Assembly (NCBI RefSeq): GCF_025628965.1
Contig: NZ_JAOTEN010000004.1
Span: 1-64,000 of the forward strand
Direction of reading: 5' to 3'
From: Chryseobacterium gilvum
Lineage (GTDB): Bacteria > Bacteroidota > Bacteroidia > Flavobacteriales > Weeksellaceae
Length of the DNA stretch: 64,000 nt
Below the pieces are notes generated by a model that made no database searches, was not told where the DNA came from, and saw only the letters and a program-made list of their open reading frames with translations. Positions 33,646 through 42,613 of the stretch are shown here, piece by piece. Both the position numbers and the translations under genes were made by a program. Numbering within the stretch: position 1 is the first letter of the stretch; every line of letters begins with the position of its first letter.

Positions 33646-36030
33646 TTAGAATCTGTATCTAAAGTTTAAAATAATATTTCTTCCTGCCTCATCTGCGAAG
33701 AATCTCAAACGATTCAGATAATCTCTGTACGAAGTATTAAATAGGTTATTTACGGTAAGACCCGCAGAAAGATTTTTACTGATATTAATCCCTGTCTGAA
33801 TATTCCAGAGCGAATATCCATTGGGAGGTGTATTGAAATCGACTGTTTTGCTGACCAGTTCTCCGTTTTCATATATTTCTAATTCGGCATTTCTGACCGG
33901 AAACCTGGTTTGCTTTAAAAACGTTTGATTTTCTAGTGTAAAATAGAAATAATTCCATTTTTCTTTTTTAAACTGCAATGCATTTGAAAAATTCGGGGGC
34001 ATCATTAAAATTAAGGGTTCATTGTTGGTTTCGTCCTGCCCGTAAACATAGCTTCCTTTTCCAACATAGGTAAGATCATTAGTGATTTTAAAATTAATAT
34101 CCAGATCCAAACCATACATTTTGGCATCAATCTGTTGATATGCCCATTCGGGAAAAACCCCTCTTATTGTACCTTTGATCCCGACCGGAACTTCATTAAT
34201 GAAATTTTTAGTCATAAAAAAATAAGGGTTTACAGAAAGATTCAACCCTTTCAAAATATTCAATTTTGAATCTGCCGTCAGATTAAACTGATGTCCCTGC
34301 TCGTTTTTCAACCGCATATCTCCGGTTTCAATAATTCCTGCGGAATGATGCAACCCGTCAGAAAACAGTTCTGCAACATTCGGAGACCTTCCTACTTTCG
34401 CATAATTGAATTTCAGATTAAAAACAGGACTCGGGTGATATTCCAGACCTGCATTGAAGGAAACATTATTATAATTGAATTTGGGACGTGTTAAAACCCT
34501 GTTTTGGTCAGTTTTTACATAAAATTCCGGAAAAACGTCTGCATATTTTCCTTCCCAATCACTTTTGTCATACCATTTGGTCACATCATACCGGGTAAAG
34601 TCGTATCTCGCTCCCGTTTCAAAATTAAAATCACCGGAAATTTTATATTTAAAAACCGAATAAAACCCTGCAGCATATTTATCATAATTCGGGATCAGAC
34701 GTCTGGCTTTTGTCGCAGGATCAGAATAATTATTTTGAAAGCTCCCGTCAATACCGGTTTCCAGAGACCATTTTTCTCTTTCCAGCAAATCATTCAGGTT
34801 AAACTGATGCGTCATCAATTCCAGATCCAGAGACGGGATTTCCTTGAGCTCTCCCCTTCGGATGTCATATTCCTCTCTGTGATTGTATTGATAACTGTAT
34901 GTTGCAGATATCTTTCCTATATTTTCGAATCTTTTAAAGGCAGAAACTTTGGCAATATGATGTGCAACTACCTGTCTCGGATTATCAATATCATAACTGA
35001 AACTGCCCGAATATATCGGTGAAACAGCTGTCATCGCTCTGTTATAATCACCTGTTGTAGAAACATGAGAATCTCTCAAAATCCCGATGTTCTGATTCGT
35101 AAGATAATAATCAAACGAAATTCCTTTATCATACGCATTATTCTGAACTGTAAAATTAAAGGCAGAAAAATCCATCCCTGTATTTTTAAGGTTATAATCC
35201 GGTGCGCTCTGATCACCTGATTTTTTTATACTTCCGCCAGATTTTACAGCCCAGCCGTTTTTCCAGATTTTGGCGACATCGGCGTCCAATCCCATACCTC
35301 TTCCGTTTGAGATGGCAGATAGATTCACAGAACCTTTTATCGTATCTTTTTTAGGAAAAATTTCAGGTTCCATAACGACAACCCCTCCGATCGCGTCGCT
35401 TCCGTATTTCAATGCAGAAGCTCCTTTGATCACGTCAATATGCTGAAAATTATTAATATCCACATTCGGTGCATGTTCTACTCCCCATTCCTGTTCGGCA
35501 AGTTTTACCCCGTTATTCAAAATAGAAATTCTGCTTCCGTACAACCCGTGAATAATTGGTTTTGAAATATTATTCCCCGTTTTCAAAGTAGAAACTCCCG
35601 AAATTTTTGACAATACATTTCCAAGATTTTCAGTAGAATTTCTCTCTATTTCCGATTTGTCGAGTGTTTTTACAATTAAAGAGCCATTGCTTTTGTGATT
35701 TCCGTGAATGGTCACCGTTTCAATATCCTGAATATGATGTTCCAACATGATCGACAGGTGAACATTTTGTGTAATATCAATATTTTTGATGTAATCATTA
35801 CAGTCAGGATGTTTTGCGATGAGCATATAATTCCCGGGAGGAATTTTATTAAATAAAAAATTTCCTTTTTGATCTGTTTTTACGGTAAAATCTCCGATTT
35901 TTACGACTGCGTTTTCAAGCATGGTTTTGTCGTGAAAATCCTGAACGGTACCCTGAACCACAAATGTTTTTTGTGCACTTGTCATTGCCAATCCACAGAG
36001 GATGAGCAATATACTATATATCAGTTTCAT
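33646..36030 (-). CDS. TonB-dependent receptor with carboxypeptidase-like N-terminal domain
   Basis: The 794-residue outer-membrane protein has a signal peptide (about 1-19), a carboxypeptidase-regulatory-like domain (about 22-108), a plug domain (about 115-230) and a 22-strand barrel ending in Phe (LNFRYRF). The plug segment NGVKLAEQEWGVEHAPNVDI resembles the ZnuD-like group of receptors that import metal ions. With the small CxxCH/His protein upstream and the lipoprotein downstream, this suggests zinc or copper uptake, which is inference. Siderophore or other ligands cannot be excluded. Confidence 0.9.
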   Translation of the reverse strand: MKLIYSILLILCGLAMTSAQKTFVVQGTVQDFHDKTMLENAVVKIGDFTVKTDQKGNFLFNKIPPGNYMLIAKHPDCNDYIKNIDITQNVHLSIMLEHHIQDIETVTIHGNHKSNGSLIVKTLDKSEIERNSTENLGNVLSKISGVSTLKTGNNISKPIIHGLYGSRISILNNGVKLAEQEWGVEHAPNVDINNFQHIDVIKGASALKYGSDAIGGVVVMEPEIFPKKDTIKGSVNLSAISNGRGMGLDADVAKIWKNGWAVKSGGSIKKSGDQSAPDYNLKNTGMDFSAFNFTVQNNAYDKGISFDYYLTNQNIGILRDSHVSTTGDYNRAMTAVSPIYSGSFSYDIDNPRQVVAHHIAKVSAFKRFENIGKISATYSYQYNHREEYDIRRGELKEIPSLDLELMTHQFNLNDLLEREKWSLETGIDGSFQNNYSDPATKARRLIPNYDKYAAGFYSVFKYKISGDFNFETGARYDFTRYDVTKWYDKSDWEGKYADVFPEFYVKTDQNRVLTRPKFNYNNVSFNAGLEYHPSPVFNLKFNYAKVGRSPNVAELFSDGLHHSAGIIETGDMRLKNEQGHQFNLTADSKLNILKGLNLSVNPYFFMTKNFINEVPVGIKGTIRGVFPEWAYQQIDAKMYGLDLDINFKITNDLTYVGKGSYVYGQDETNNEPLILMMPPNFSNALQFKKEKWNYFYFTLENQTFLKQTRFPVRNAELEIYENGELVSKTVDFNTPPNGYSLWNIQTGINISKNLSAGLTVNNLFNTSYRDYLNRLRFFADEAGRNIILNFRYRF

Positions 36031-36336
36031 TATAAATAGATTGAATTGACTTTATTAAGCTTGCAATAGGCAACCCCTGTAAAGTTTGTTTGTTTAAAAA
36101 AAATGATTGGATTTTAAATGTAAAATATCAGCCTTGATGATGAATTTTAATCATTAAGATTTGTTTTAAGAATTTAGAATCATAGTAAAATCTCCTTGAT
36201 ATTTTTAATGAAGCTTAATTCTAAATTCACCTTAATGGTTCATAACATCATGTTGATTGATTAAATTACCTCATGCATTTGAGTATATTTAAATTCTAAA
36301 AAATTTAAATAAAAATCCGTTAAATAAATCTATAAA
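36031..36336. other. Intergenic region upstream of the TonB receptor
   Basis: This AT-rich stretch of 306 bases separates the receptor from the small CxxCH protein on the same strand. I see no clear TAnnTTTG promoter on the minus strand, no hairpin terminator and no palindrome that I could call a Fur or Zur box. Confidence 0.55.
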
Positions 36337-36696
36337 TTATGAAATTGTAGGAGGACCCCGAAGCTGAAATGTAAATTTTGTCTGGGACCAGATTTTTTCC
36401 TGAACAGCAAGAATTTGCTCTGCTTCATGAGTATGATTCTCAAAGTGAAAGCTGAATTCTTCAGGAACTAAGGTATTTCCGTTTGCCAAGAAATGACAGG
36501 CCAAACAATCGGCGGCTTTTTCTTTTGCTATATTTTTGCCGACTGTATTTTCTGATTTTTTGAAATTGAAATTTTTAAAAACTTCTTCAGAACTGTGATT
36601 GTGAAAATTTTGAGAAAACAGCGCAATGAAGTAGATCCCAAACAAAAGTTTGGAGATCAAGTTCTTCAGATTTCTGCTTTCTTTAAAAATCATCAT
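36337..36696 (-). CDS. Small His/Cys protein with CxxCH motif
   Basis: The 119-residue protein has one hydrophobic segment (about residues 12-29), which may be a signal anchor. Beyond it come HNH at 32-34, C64-x2-C67-H68 and an HFENHTHE cluster at 84-91. The C-terminus ends with RGPPTIS. The CxxCH could hold a c-type haem or, with the histidines, a metal ion. It is upstream of a TonB-dependent receptor on the same strand with 306 bases between. I do not recognise the family with certainty. The start is the first of two ATG codons at 36696 or the second at 36693. Confidence 0.68.
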   Translation of the reverse strand: MMIFKESRNLKNLISKLLFGIYFIALFSQNFHNHSSEEVFKNFNFKKSENTVGKNIAKEKAADCLACHFLANGNTLVPEEFSFHFENHTHEAEQILAVQEKIWSQTKFTFQLRGPPTIS

Positions 36697-36778
36697 TCAA
36701 AAATAAGAATAAAAATTGAAATCTTATACGGAATAATACGTGTTGTTTTTAGATGATGTTGGATTTTCGTTTATGAAA

Positions 36779-36811
36779 AACCCCTCCAGCGTTTAAAACG
36801 CTGGAAGGGTT
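36779..36811. repeat. Dispersed 33-base palindrome, copy 2
   Basis: AACCCCTCCAGCGTTT and AAACGCTGGAAGGGTT form a 16-base stem with one mismatch (36779-36794 with 36796-36811). The sequence is nearly identical to the palindrome at 26578-26610. On the minus strand it is followed by TTTTTC, so it may end the ABC-F transcript. Confidence 0.78.
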
Positions 36812-36840
36812 AATGTATTGATAGATTACCTTCTTGTAAT

Positions 36841-38757
36841 TTACTCCAATTGGGTACCCAAATATTCCCATTCTTGTAAGGCAACATCCAGTTCTTCTTT
36901 GGTTTTGTTGTATTTTTCCAGCGTTTCGTCAGAAGGATTTTCTGTGGTGAAAGAGGCTTCCATCTTTTCAATGGCGGTTTCCAGTTCGGAAATTTTTTCT
37001 TCCACTTTTTTTAATTTGTTCTGTATATTTTTCTGTTCTTTGCTTACGATCTGAGTCTGAGATTGTAGTTTCGGCTCTGGTTTTACTTCTACTTTTACTT
37101 CTTCATCATGAAGCTTTGCTTTTTCGGCGGAAATTTCTCTGATGGATTCTTTCTGTCTGAATTCCAGATATTCATTTACACTTCCCAAGAATTCTTTCAT
37201 TCTTCCGTCCCGGAATTCATAGATTTTATCACACAGTCCCTGTAAAAATTCCCTGTCGTGGGAAATTACGATTAAAGTTCCTTCAAACTTCTGCAAAGCC
37301 AGCTTGATGATCTCTTTAGACTGAATATCAAGGTGATTGGTAGGCTCATCCATGATCAGGGTATTGAACGGACGAAGCAACAGCTTACACAGTGCCAAAC
37401 GGTTTCGTTCTCCTCCGGAAAGTACTTTAGTCTTTTTATTGACCGCTTCACCCTGAAAGAGGAACGATCCTAATAAATCTCTTACTCTGGGTCTCGTTTC
37501 TTCGGTTGCAGAATCTTCAGCTTCTTCCAGAACGGTTTTATTGGGTGTTAAAACCTCTTCCTGATTCTGGGCAAAATATCCTATATTTACGTTATGGCCT
37601 AAATTCCATGTTCCTGAATAATCTTTGATATCGCCGGCAAGAATTTTGGCTAAAGTAGTCTTTCCCTGCCCGTTTTGTCCCAGAAGCGCAATTCTGTCTC
37701 CCCGCTGAACGATGAAATCTACATGATCGAAAATCTGTTTTTTGCCGTAGGCTTTTCCTAAATTTTCCGCTTCGAAAATAACTTTTCCCGGAACGACAGA
37801 CTGTACAAAACGGATATTGAATTTAGAAACGTCTTCATTATCTACTTCAATACGGTCGATTTTGTCTAATTTTTTTATCAATGACTGTGCAAAAGATGCT
37901 TTGGTCGCACTTGCACGGAATTTATTGATATTGTCTTCCATCTGCTTGATCTCTGCATCCTGATTTTTTTTAGCCTGAATCAATTTTTCACGGCGCTCTT
38001 CACGCATCACGAGATATTTTGAATAATTGGCCTTATAATCATCTACTTTTCTGTTATTGACATCAAAAGTACGGTTGCAGACTGCTGTCATAAACTGTTT
38101 ATCGTGACTTACCAATACGATCGCTCCGGGATAATCTTTTAAAAAGTCTTCCAGCCAGATAATAGATTCCATATCGAGGTGATTGGTGGGCTCATCCAGA
38201 AGCATCAGATCGTTTTTCTGGAGCAGCAGTTTTGCCAGTTCGATCCTCATTCTCCATCCTCCGGAAAACTCATCGGTAATTTTATGAAAATCATCTGCTT
38301 TAAAGCCTAACCCGAACAATACTTTCTCCACATCTCCTTCCAGATTATAAGCATCATGATGCATAAGAAGATCATTCAGCTCAGTCATTTTATTAATGAT
38401 ATCGGTGTAGGCATCACTTTCGTAGTCGGTTCTGGTGGTGAGCTGATTATTCACTTCTTCCAGTTCGTTTTTCCAGGCATTGATCTGCTCAAAAGCCTGC
38501 ATGGTTTCGTTCCAGACTGTTCTTCCTTTTACAAAATCAAGATCCTGTTTCAGAAATCCGATGGTAATATTTCCTTCCGGAACCACCACCCCTTCAAAGA
38601 AAGTGATTTCTTTGGAAAGCATTTTGAGTAAAGTGGATTTTCCGGCACCGTTTTTACCTACCAATCCGATTTTATCATCTTTTTTGATGGTAAAATTGAC
38701 ATTCTGAAATAAATAAGTACCTGAATGATGTAATCCTAAACCTTGAACCGAAAGCAT
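36841..38757 (-). CDS. ABC-F family ATP-binding cassette protein (Uup/YheS-like)
   Basis: The 638-residue protein has two ABC domains and no membrane segment, so it is a translation-associated ABC-F ATPase. The first Walker A is GKNGAGKST (about residue 36) with signature SGGWRMR. The second is GQNGQGKTT (about residue 356) with signature SGGERNR. Both have DEPTNHLD. The linker between them is charged and helical, and the C-terminus is a coiled coil of about 100 residues. ABC-F proteins act at the ribosome E site in stalled translation, and some give antibiotic resistance. The exact subfamily is not certain. It is monocistronic. Confidence 0.92.
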   Translation of the reverse strand: MLSVQGLGLHHSGTYLFQNVNFTIKKDDKIGLVGKNGAGKSTLLKMLSKEITFFEGVVVPEGNITIGFLKQDLDFVKGRTVWNETMQAFEQINAWKNELEEVNNQLTTRTDYESDAYTDIINKMTELNDLLMHHDAYNLEGDVEKVLFGLGFKADDFHKITDEFSGGWRMRIELAKLLLQKNDLMLLDEPTNHLDMESIIWLEDFLKDYPGAIVLVSHDKQFMTAVCNRTFDVNNRKVDDYKANYSKYLVMREERREKLIQAKKNQDAEIKQMEDNINKFRASATKASFAQSLIKKLDKIDRIEVDNEDVSKFNIRFVQSVVPGKVIFEAENLGKAYGKKQIFDHVDFIVQRGDRIALLGQNGQGKTTLAKILAGDIKDYSGTWNLGHNVNIGYFAQNQEEVLTPNKTVLEEAEDSATEETRPRVRDLLGSFLFQGEAVNKKTKVLSGGERNRLALCKLLLRPFNTLIMDEPTNHLDIQSKEIIKLALQKFEGTLIVISHDREFLQGLCDKIYEFRDGRMKEFLGSVNEYLEFRQKESIREISAEKAKLHDEEVKVEVKPEPKLQSQTQIVSKEQKNIQNKLKKVEEKISELETAIEKMEASFTTENPSDETLEKYNKTKEELDVALQEWEYLGTQLE

Positions 38758-38900
38758 CTCTTAAATGAAATTAAAATGAATATTGAGTAGTGAATCTTTT
38801 TCGGGTGCAAAAATACATAAAAAGAAATGAATGCGCCATAAATAAAATGAGCCGGAAAAATGACCAATCCTGTTTTCAGTTAATATAATTTCTTCTACAT

Positions 38901-39578
38901 TTATAATCCTTCCAACGGATAAATATGATTGATTATTGCATAAATAACAATTCCCACTGTATTTTTGGCACCTATCTTTTCTACAATTCTCTGACGGTGG
39001 CTTTCTACAGTTCTCGGGCTGATAAATAACTTTTCGGCAATTTCATTATTGGTGAATTCTTTGCAAATGAGCTTTACCACGTCTTTTTCCCGCTCCGAGA
39101 GATCATCATCCATATCAAATAGTGATTTTTTCTTTGTAGAACTGTTCATATACGAAAACAGCATTTTGTGATCTTCTGCAGTGAAGAACACGCCGTTTTT
39201 ATCAACCATTGTAATGGCTTCGATAAAGGTTTTTTTATCAGAATTCTTCGGAAGAAAAGCTGAAACACCCAGTTTTACCATATAGCCCAGAATGGTCGTT
39301 TTATAATGGGAAGAAAGGATAATAATTTTAAGATCCGGGTATTTTTCTTTAAGAATTGCTACCACTTCAAAGCCGTTCATGGGTTTCATCTGCACATCGA
39401 TAAGCGCAATGTGCGGGAAATCTTCCTGTGACAGTTTGCCGAGCGATTCGATAAAATCCGGGCCATTATTTGCCGTCAACATAACCGATAATTCTTTTTC
39501 ACCTGACAACAATAGTTTTACGCCTTCAAGAATCAGCTGCTCATCATCCAGCAATGCGAGTTTAATTTTAGTTTCCAT
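38901..39578 (-). CDS. NarL/LuxR-type response regulator
   Basis: The 225-residue protein has a receiver domain (about 1-125) with phosphoacceptor Asp in PHIALIDVQMKPMNG, acidic residues in LLDDEQLILEG and the Lys in FLPKNSDKKTF. The C-terminal LuxR HTH (about 160-220; LSEREKDVVKLICKEFTNNEIAEKLF, ISPRTVESHRQRI) binds DNA. Its ATG overlaps the end of the kinase gene by 11 bases, so translation is coupled. It ends the four-gene locus. Targets are unknown. Confidence 0.93.
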   Translation of the reverse strand: METKIKLALLDDEQLILEGVKLLLSGEKELSVMLTANNGPDFIESLGKLSQEDFPHIALIDVQMKPMNGFEVVAILKEKYPDLKIIILSSHYKTTILGYMVKLGVSAFLPKNSDKKTFIEAITMVDKNGVFFTAEDHKMLFSYMNSSTKKKSLFDMDDDLSEREKDVVKLICKEFTNNEIAEKLFISPRTVESHRQRIVEKIGAKNTVGIVIYAIINHIYPLEGL

Positions 39579-40338
39579 TTTCTTCAGGAATTATAATGAT
39601 TAATCTGCTTCCTTTCTGGGTTGCACTTTTCCATTTATACTGGGCATTAATTGATTTTATGCGGGATTCTATATTTTTTATACCCATTCCTTTTTTTACG
39701 GTTTGATACTCAAAACCCTGTCCGTTATCTGAAATAATCAGCACAAGATGATGAGAATACTCTTTGATATAGATTCCTATTTTTGTAGCTTCAGAATGCT
39801 TGATAACATTGGTGGTGAATTCCTGGATAATCCTGTACAGCTGAACTTCCGTAAAAATATCTTTCTTTTTGTACTTTGGGCTTACCTGTAACGAAATCGC
39901 AATTCTCTGGGATAAATTGATCACCAGTTCTTCTATATACAAAACCAAACCTACCGATTCGAGATTGACGGGATATAATGAATGCGAAATATTTCTCGCA
40001 GAGTCGATCAAAGCCGACATCTGATCTGAGATGTTTTTCCTGATCGCTTCATCACCTTCAGTATTGAGATTATTCAGCCATAAAGAAAGGATATTAAGCC
40101 TGTTTCCGATGTCATCATGTACCAAAATAGCAATTTTTTTCCGTTCTTCTTCCTGCGCTTTTGTATTTTCCAGAGCCAATTGCTTCTGATGAAAAACTTC
40201 TGCTTCATGCTGCGCATTTTGCTCTTTTATTATTCTTGTAATAAATGTTTTATACGCTAAAAGAATAAAAAATACGATAATTGCTATGGTAACAATTATA
40301 AGGATAAGAAAACTGATATTTAGCGTTATTTCTTTAAT
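39568..40338 (-). CDS. Membrane sensor histidine kinase (HisKA_3) with no normal start codon
   Basis: The kinase has one N-terminal membrane segment, a charged linker, a dimerisation domain with phospho-His in LVHDDIGNRLNILSLWL and an ATPase domain with NVIKHSEATK, SDNGQGFE and GMGIKNIESRI. The frame stays open upstream of the first TTG (40179) through a membrane helix (NISFLILIIVTIAIIVFFIL), yet no ATG, GTG or TTG lies before it. I take ATT at 40338 as start (256 residues), giving IKEITLNI. This overlaps the end of the 7TM gene. Other choices are ATA at 40329, TTG at 40179 (soluble protein), or a -1 frameshift from the upstream gene. It is coupled to the response regulator. Confidence 0.8.
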   Translation of the reverse strand: MKEITLNISFLILIIVTIAIIVFFILLAYKTFITRIIKEQNAQHEAEVFHQKQLALENTKAQEEERKKIAILVHDDIGNRLNILSLWLNNLNTEGDEAIRKNISDQMSALIDSARNISHSLYPVNLESVGLVLYIEELVINLSQRIAISLQVSPKYKKKDIFTEVQLYRIIQEFTTNVIKHSEATKIGIYIKEYSHHLVLIISDNGQGFEYQTVKKGMGIKNIESRIKSINAQYKWKSATQKGSRLIIIIPEENGN

Positions 40339-40946
40339 GTGACGAAGGTATATAAAAATGAACCATATAAAATACTCGACAGGATATTATTGGTGCCTAA
40401 AATCATATAATAATTGTCTTCCGTAAGCGATGCAATCTGATGCTGAATGATGAAAATAAATACCGATACCGAATAATAAAAAAAAATACAGGCATCCGGA
40501 AATGTAAACCGGTTTACCGTTTTGCCGTTTTTAATCTGCTGTAATAATAAATACCCTGCAAAAGAAATAATAATGATATTGGAAATCACTTTGGCAATAT
40601 CATTATTAAATGTATCAAAAACCTGATCCCCCCCTAAAAAAATTAAAGAAAGGACTAAAACAGGAAGCATCCAGTATTTTGAAAGATGAAGTTTTCTCAT
40701 TAATAAAGTGGTTAGCAAGAAAAACTCTCCCGCGATATAAACCGGATATAAAAATGAAGTATTCTTGTAATGAAAAACGCTCGTTAAAACATTTGTTATT
40801 GCTTCAATAAGGAATAAAAAACCCAGATAATAAACATATTGCCTTTCTTCGCTTTTTAAAAACGGAAATTTTATACTTCCCGCCAAAGAAGCGATAAGCA
40901 GCAGAATGTTGGTAATTCCCCAGGTAATTATAAAATAGCTGTGCAT
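40326..40946 (-). CDS. Unknown seven-helix membrane protein
   Basis: The 206-residue protein has about seven hydrophobic segments (near residues 5-24, 37-57, 66-83, 92-106, 118-135, 150-167 and 182-200) and short loops with no conserved catalytic motif that I recognise. The N-terminus is MHSYFIITWGITNILLLI. It lies 5 bases after an unknown 244-residue gene and its stop codon overlaps the start region of the kinase. The context suggests a membrane partner or sensory input for the kinase, which is inference. Confidence 0.75.
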   Translation of the reverse strand: MHSYFIITWGITNILLLIASLAGSIKFPFLKSEERQYVYYLGFLFLIEAITNVLTSVFHYKNTSFLYPVYIAGEFFLLTTLLMRKLHLSKYWMLPVLVLSLIFLGGDQVFDTFNNDIAKVISNIIIISFAGYLLLQQIKNGKTVNRFTFPDACIFFYYSVSVFIFIIQHQIASLTEDNYYMILGTNNILSSILYGSFLYTFVTLKK

Positions 40947-40951
40947 TTCTT

Positions 40952-41686
40952 TTAAAGCTCACAAATAGGAGGACACGGTCTCGACCAGTCGTAGGTATTT
41001 GAAATAAATGAGTTGCTGGTAACATCATTTCCCAGATTATTGTAAAACGAAATAAAAATCATGCTTACCAACATCCTTTGATACACATCAGAATATTTCA
41101 TCGCAAAAGTACATACAATTGCATTCAGGCCTTCCTGTGGAAAAGTAAGATCTTCTGCCGGAACATAAAACCTTTCAAAAATCCTGCTTCCGTTAAAAGG
41201 GGCATTGCATTCTACCAAAAACCAGTTTTTTCCTTCGCTTCTCCAGGATTCTATCGCAGTCAAAGCTTTATCCTGTTCCATTACAGGCTGATTGGCAAAA
41301 GGGAAAGCAATATCAGAATTGCTGTTTGTCTGCATTAATTCTTTAGAAAGTACCGACGTTTTCACAACTGTATATTGCTGTTTTTCAAAAAGCTGAAGGT
41401 CTTTATCAAGTACCGTGAGAATCACATAAGGATAGTCTTCCAAAACTATTTTCTGCCCGGATTTATCAAGCGGACAAAGGATCATAATCACCTGATTGTT
41501 ATATACACCGATATCACTGCAAAATTCTTTGTATTCGTTTTTACTCTGAAGCCAGCTGATTTCATCAAAATTTAAAATGAAAACCTGATTGGGGGATATC
41601 ATGCTTTTGATCGCAGAATAATCAGATAAAGAATCTTTCCAGGCATTCGTTGCGATTCTGCATTCTGCAATGTTTAATTTTCTCAT
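40952..41686 (-). CDS. Unknown protein, first gene of the kinase locus
   Basis: The 244-residue protein has no signal peptide, no membrane segment and no motif I recognise. It opens MRKLNIAECRIATNAWKDSL and looks like a mixed alpha/beta soluble protein. It ends with an unusual proline- and cysteine-containing tail, DWSRPCPPICEL. It is followed after 5 bases by the 7TM gene, then the kinase and response regulator, so it is probably part of the same operon. It may be an effector, a ligand or a regulator of the sensor. Nothing more can be supported. Confidence 0.7.
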   Translation of the reverse strand: MRKLNIAECRIATNAWKDSLSDYSAIKSMISPNQVFILNFDEISWLQSKNEYKEFCSDIGVYNNQVIMILCPLDKSGQKIVLEDYPYVILTVLDKDLQLFEKQQYTVVKTSVLSKELMQTNSNSDIAFPFANQPVMEQDKALTAIESWRSEGKNWFLVECNAPFNGSRIFERFYVPAEDLTFPQEGLNAIVCTFAMKYSDVYQRMLVSMIFISFYNNLGNDVTSNSFISNTYDWSRPCPPICEL

Positions 41687-41764
41687 AGTATATAAGGTTA
41701 TTTAGTTTCTTAAAATTATACAAACTAAACATGCTACGCAAATATTTCGCAGGTATATAAACGC

Positions 41765-42382
41765 TTAATAATTTTTAACAGTCACATGATAGCAGCTTTG
41801 CTGTTTTTCTTTAATATAAAATATTCTCCCATTATCGGCATAGTATTTTAAAACTTTTTCAAGAGCAATTTCCAGCTTAGAATCAGGTCTTAAAATATCG
41901 TTAAATCTTACATAAGAGATATCGAAAGAATTGCCGTAATTATGAGAACTTATTCCAAGAGAAGCATTTGAGTTTACCTTTCTCAGTCTGCACTGGTCTT
42001 CCAATGTTCTGGTTATGGATGATATTGTCAGTGTACTTCCTTTAGTTTCTTTGCTGAATTTTGAACTTATTTTTTCTAGGGTTGATTTTGCCTTGGAAAG
42101 TAAATACGGCCTGCTGTAATCCAGTTTCTGAACACGGTAGCCTTTCCCTGATTTTTTGATTTTATGAAATTTTCCGTTGTTAATGTATTTCTGTACCGTA
42201 GAGGTTTTTTCAAGAAGTTTTAATCCGAAACCTTTTGACGCATCCAGATGCATTTTATAAAGCGGAGTGGGCTCTACTTTTAAGACTTCTGCAAGATCAT
42301 AACAAGGCAATGTATTCTTTGCGGCCTGACTTATATAAAACTGGTAAAAAAACAGAGGAATTAAGTACAAAAACTTCTTCAT
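41765..42382 (-). CDS. DUF5715 family protein (M15-peptidase-like)
   Basis: The 205-residue protein has a signal peptide (about 1-20). The C-terminal part matches DUF5715 and, by pattern, the D,D-carboxypeptidase/M15 fold. SITRTLEDQCRLRKVNSNA is followed by SSHNYGNSFDISY with His147 and Asp154, and His199 lies in CYHVTV near the end. In M15 enzymes these positions bind zinc, so peptidoglycan cleavage in the periplasm is possible. This is inference, because no activity is known for DUF5715. It is monocistronic and divergent from the aquaporin gene. Confidence 0.78.
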   Translation of the reverse strand: MKKFLYLIPLFFYQFYISQAAKNTLPCYDLAEVLKVEPTPLYKMHLDASKGFGLKLLEKTSTVQKYINNGKFHKIKKSGKGYRVQKLDYSRPYLLSKAKSTLEKISSKFSKETKGSTLTISSITRTLEDQCRLRKVNSNASLGISSHNYGNSFDISYVRFNDILRPDSKLEIALEKVLKYYADNGRIFYIKEKQQSCYHVTVKNY

Positions 42383-42613
42383 TCAAGGCAATTTTAAAAT
42401 TTTACTTTAAAAAAGTGATTAATGAACGTCAAAGATATTAATTTTAAGTATTGACATAATATTTTATGAATAAAAAATAACTCATAAAAAGCGTTAATAT
42501 TATTATTAATATACAAATAAAATAATCAAAACTATTATAATCATCATATTTTTAGATATAATTATGAATAATTAATTTTTGTACATTCGCCGTTAAATTA
42601 AAAACATAACAAG

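Noticed and set aside
34504..35022. 172-codon plus-strand frame inside the TonB receptor gene
   Set aside because: It is the reverse of beta-barrel coding sequence and has no recognisable domain; the receptor frame is clearly the real one.
40170..40340. Canonical -1 slippery heptamer linking 7TM gene and kinase
   Set aside because: The sequence TTAAAGAAATAA lacks the X XXY YYZ form, so frameshifting remains only a weaker alternative to a rare start codon.
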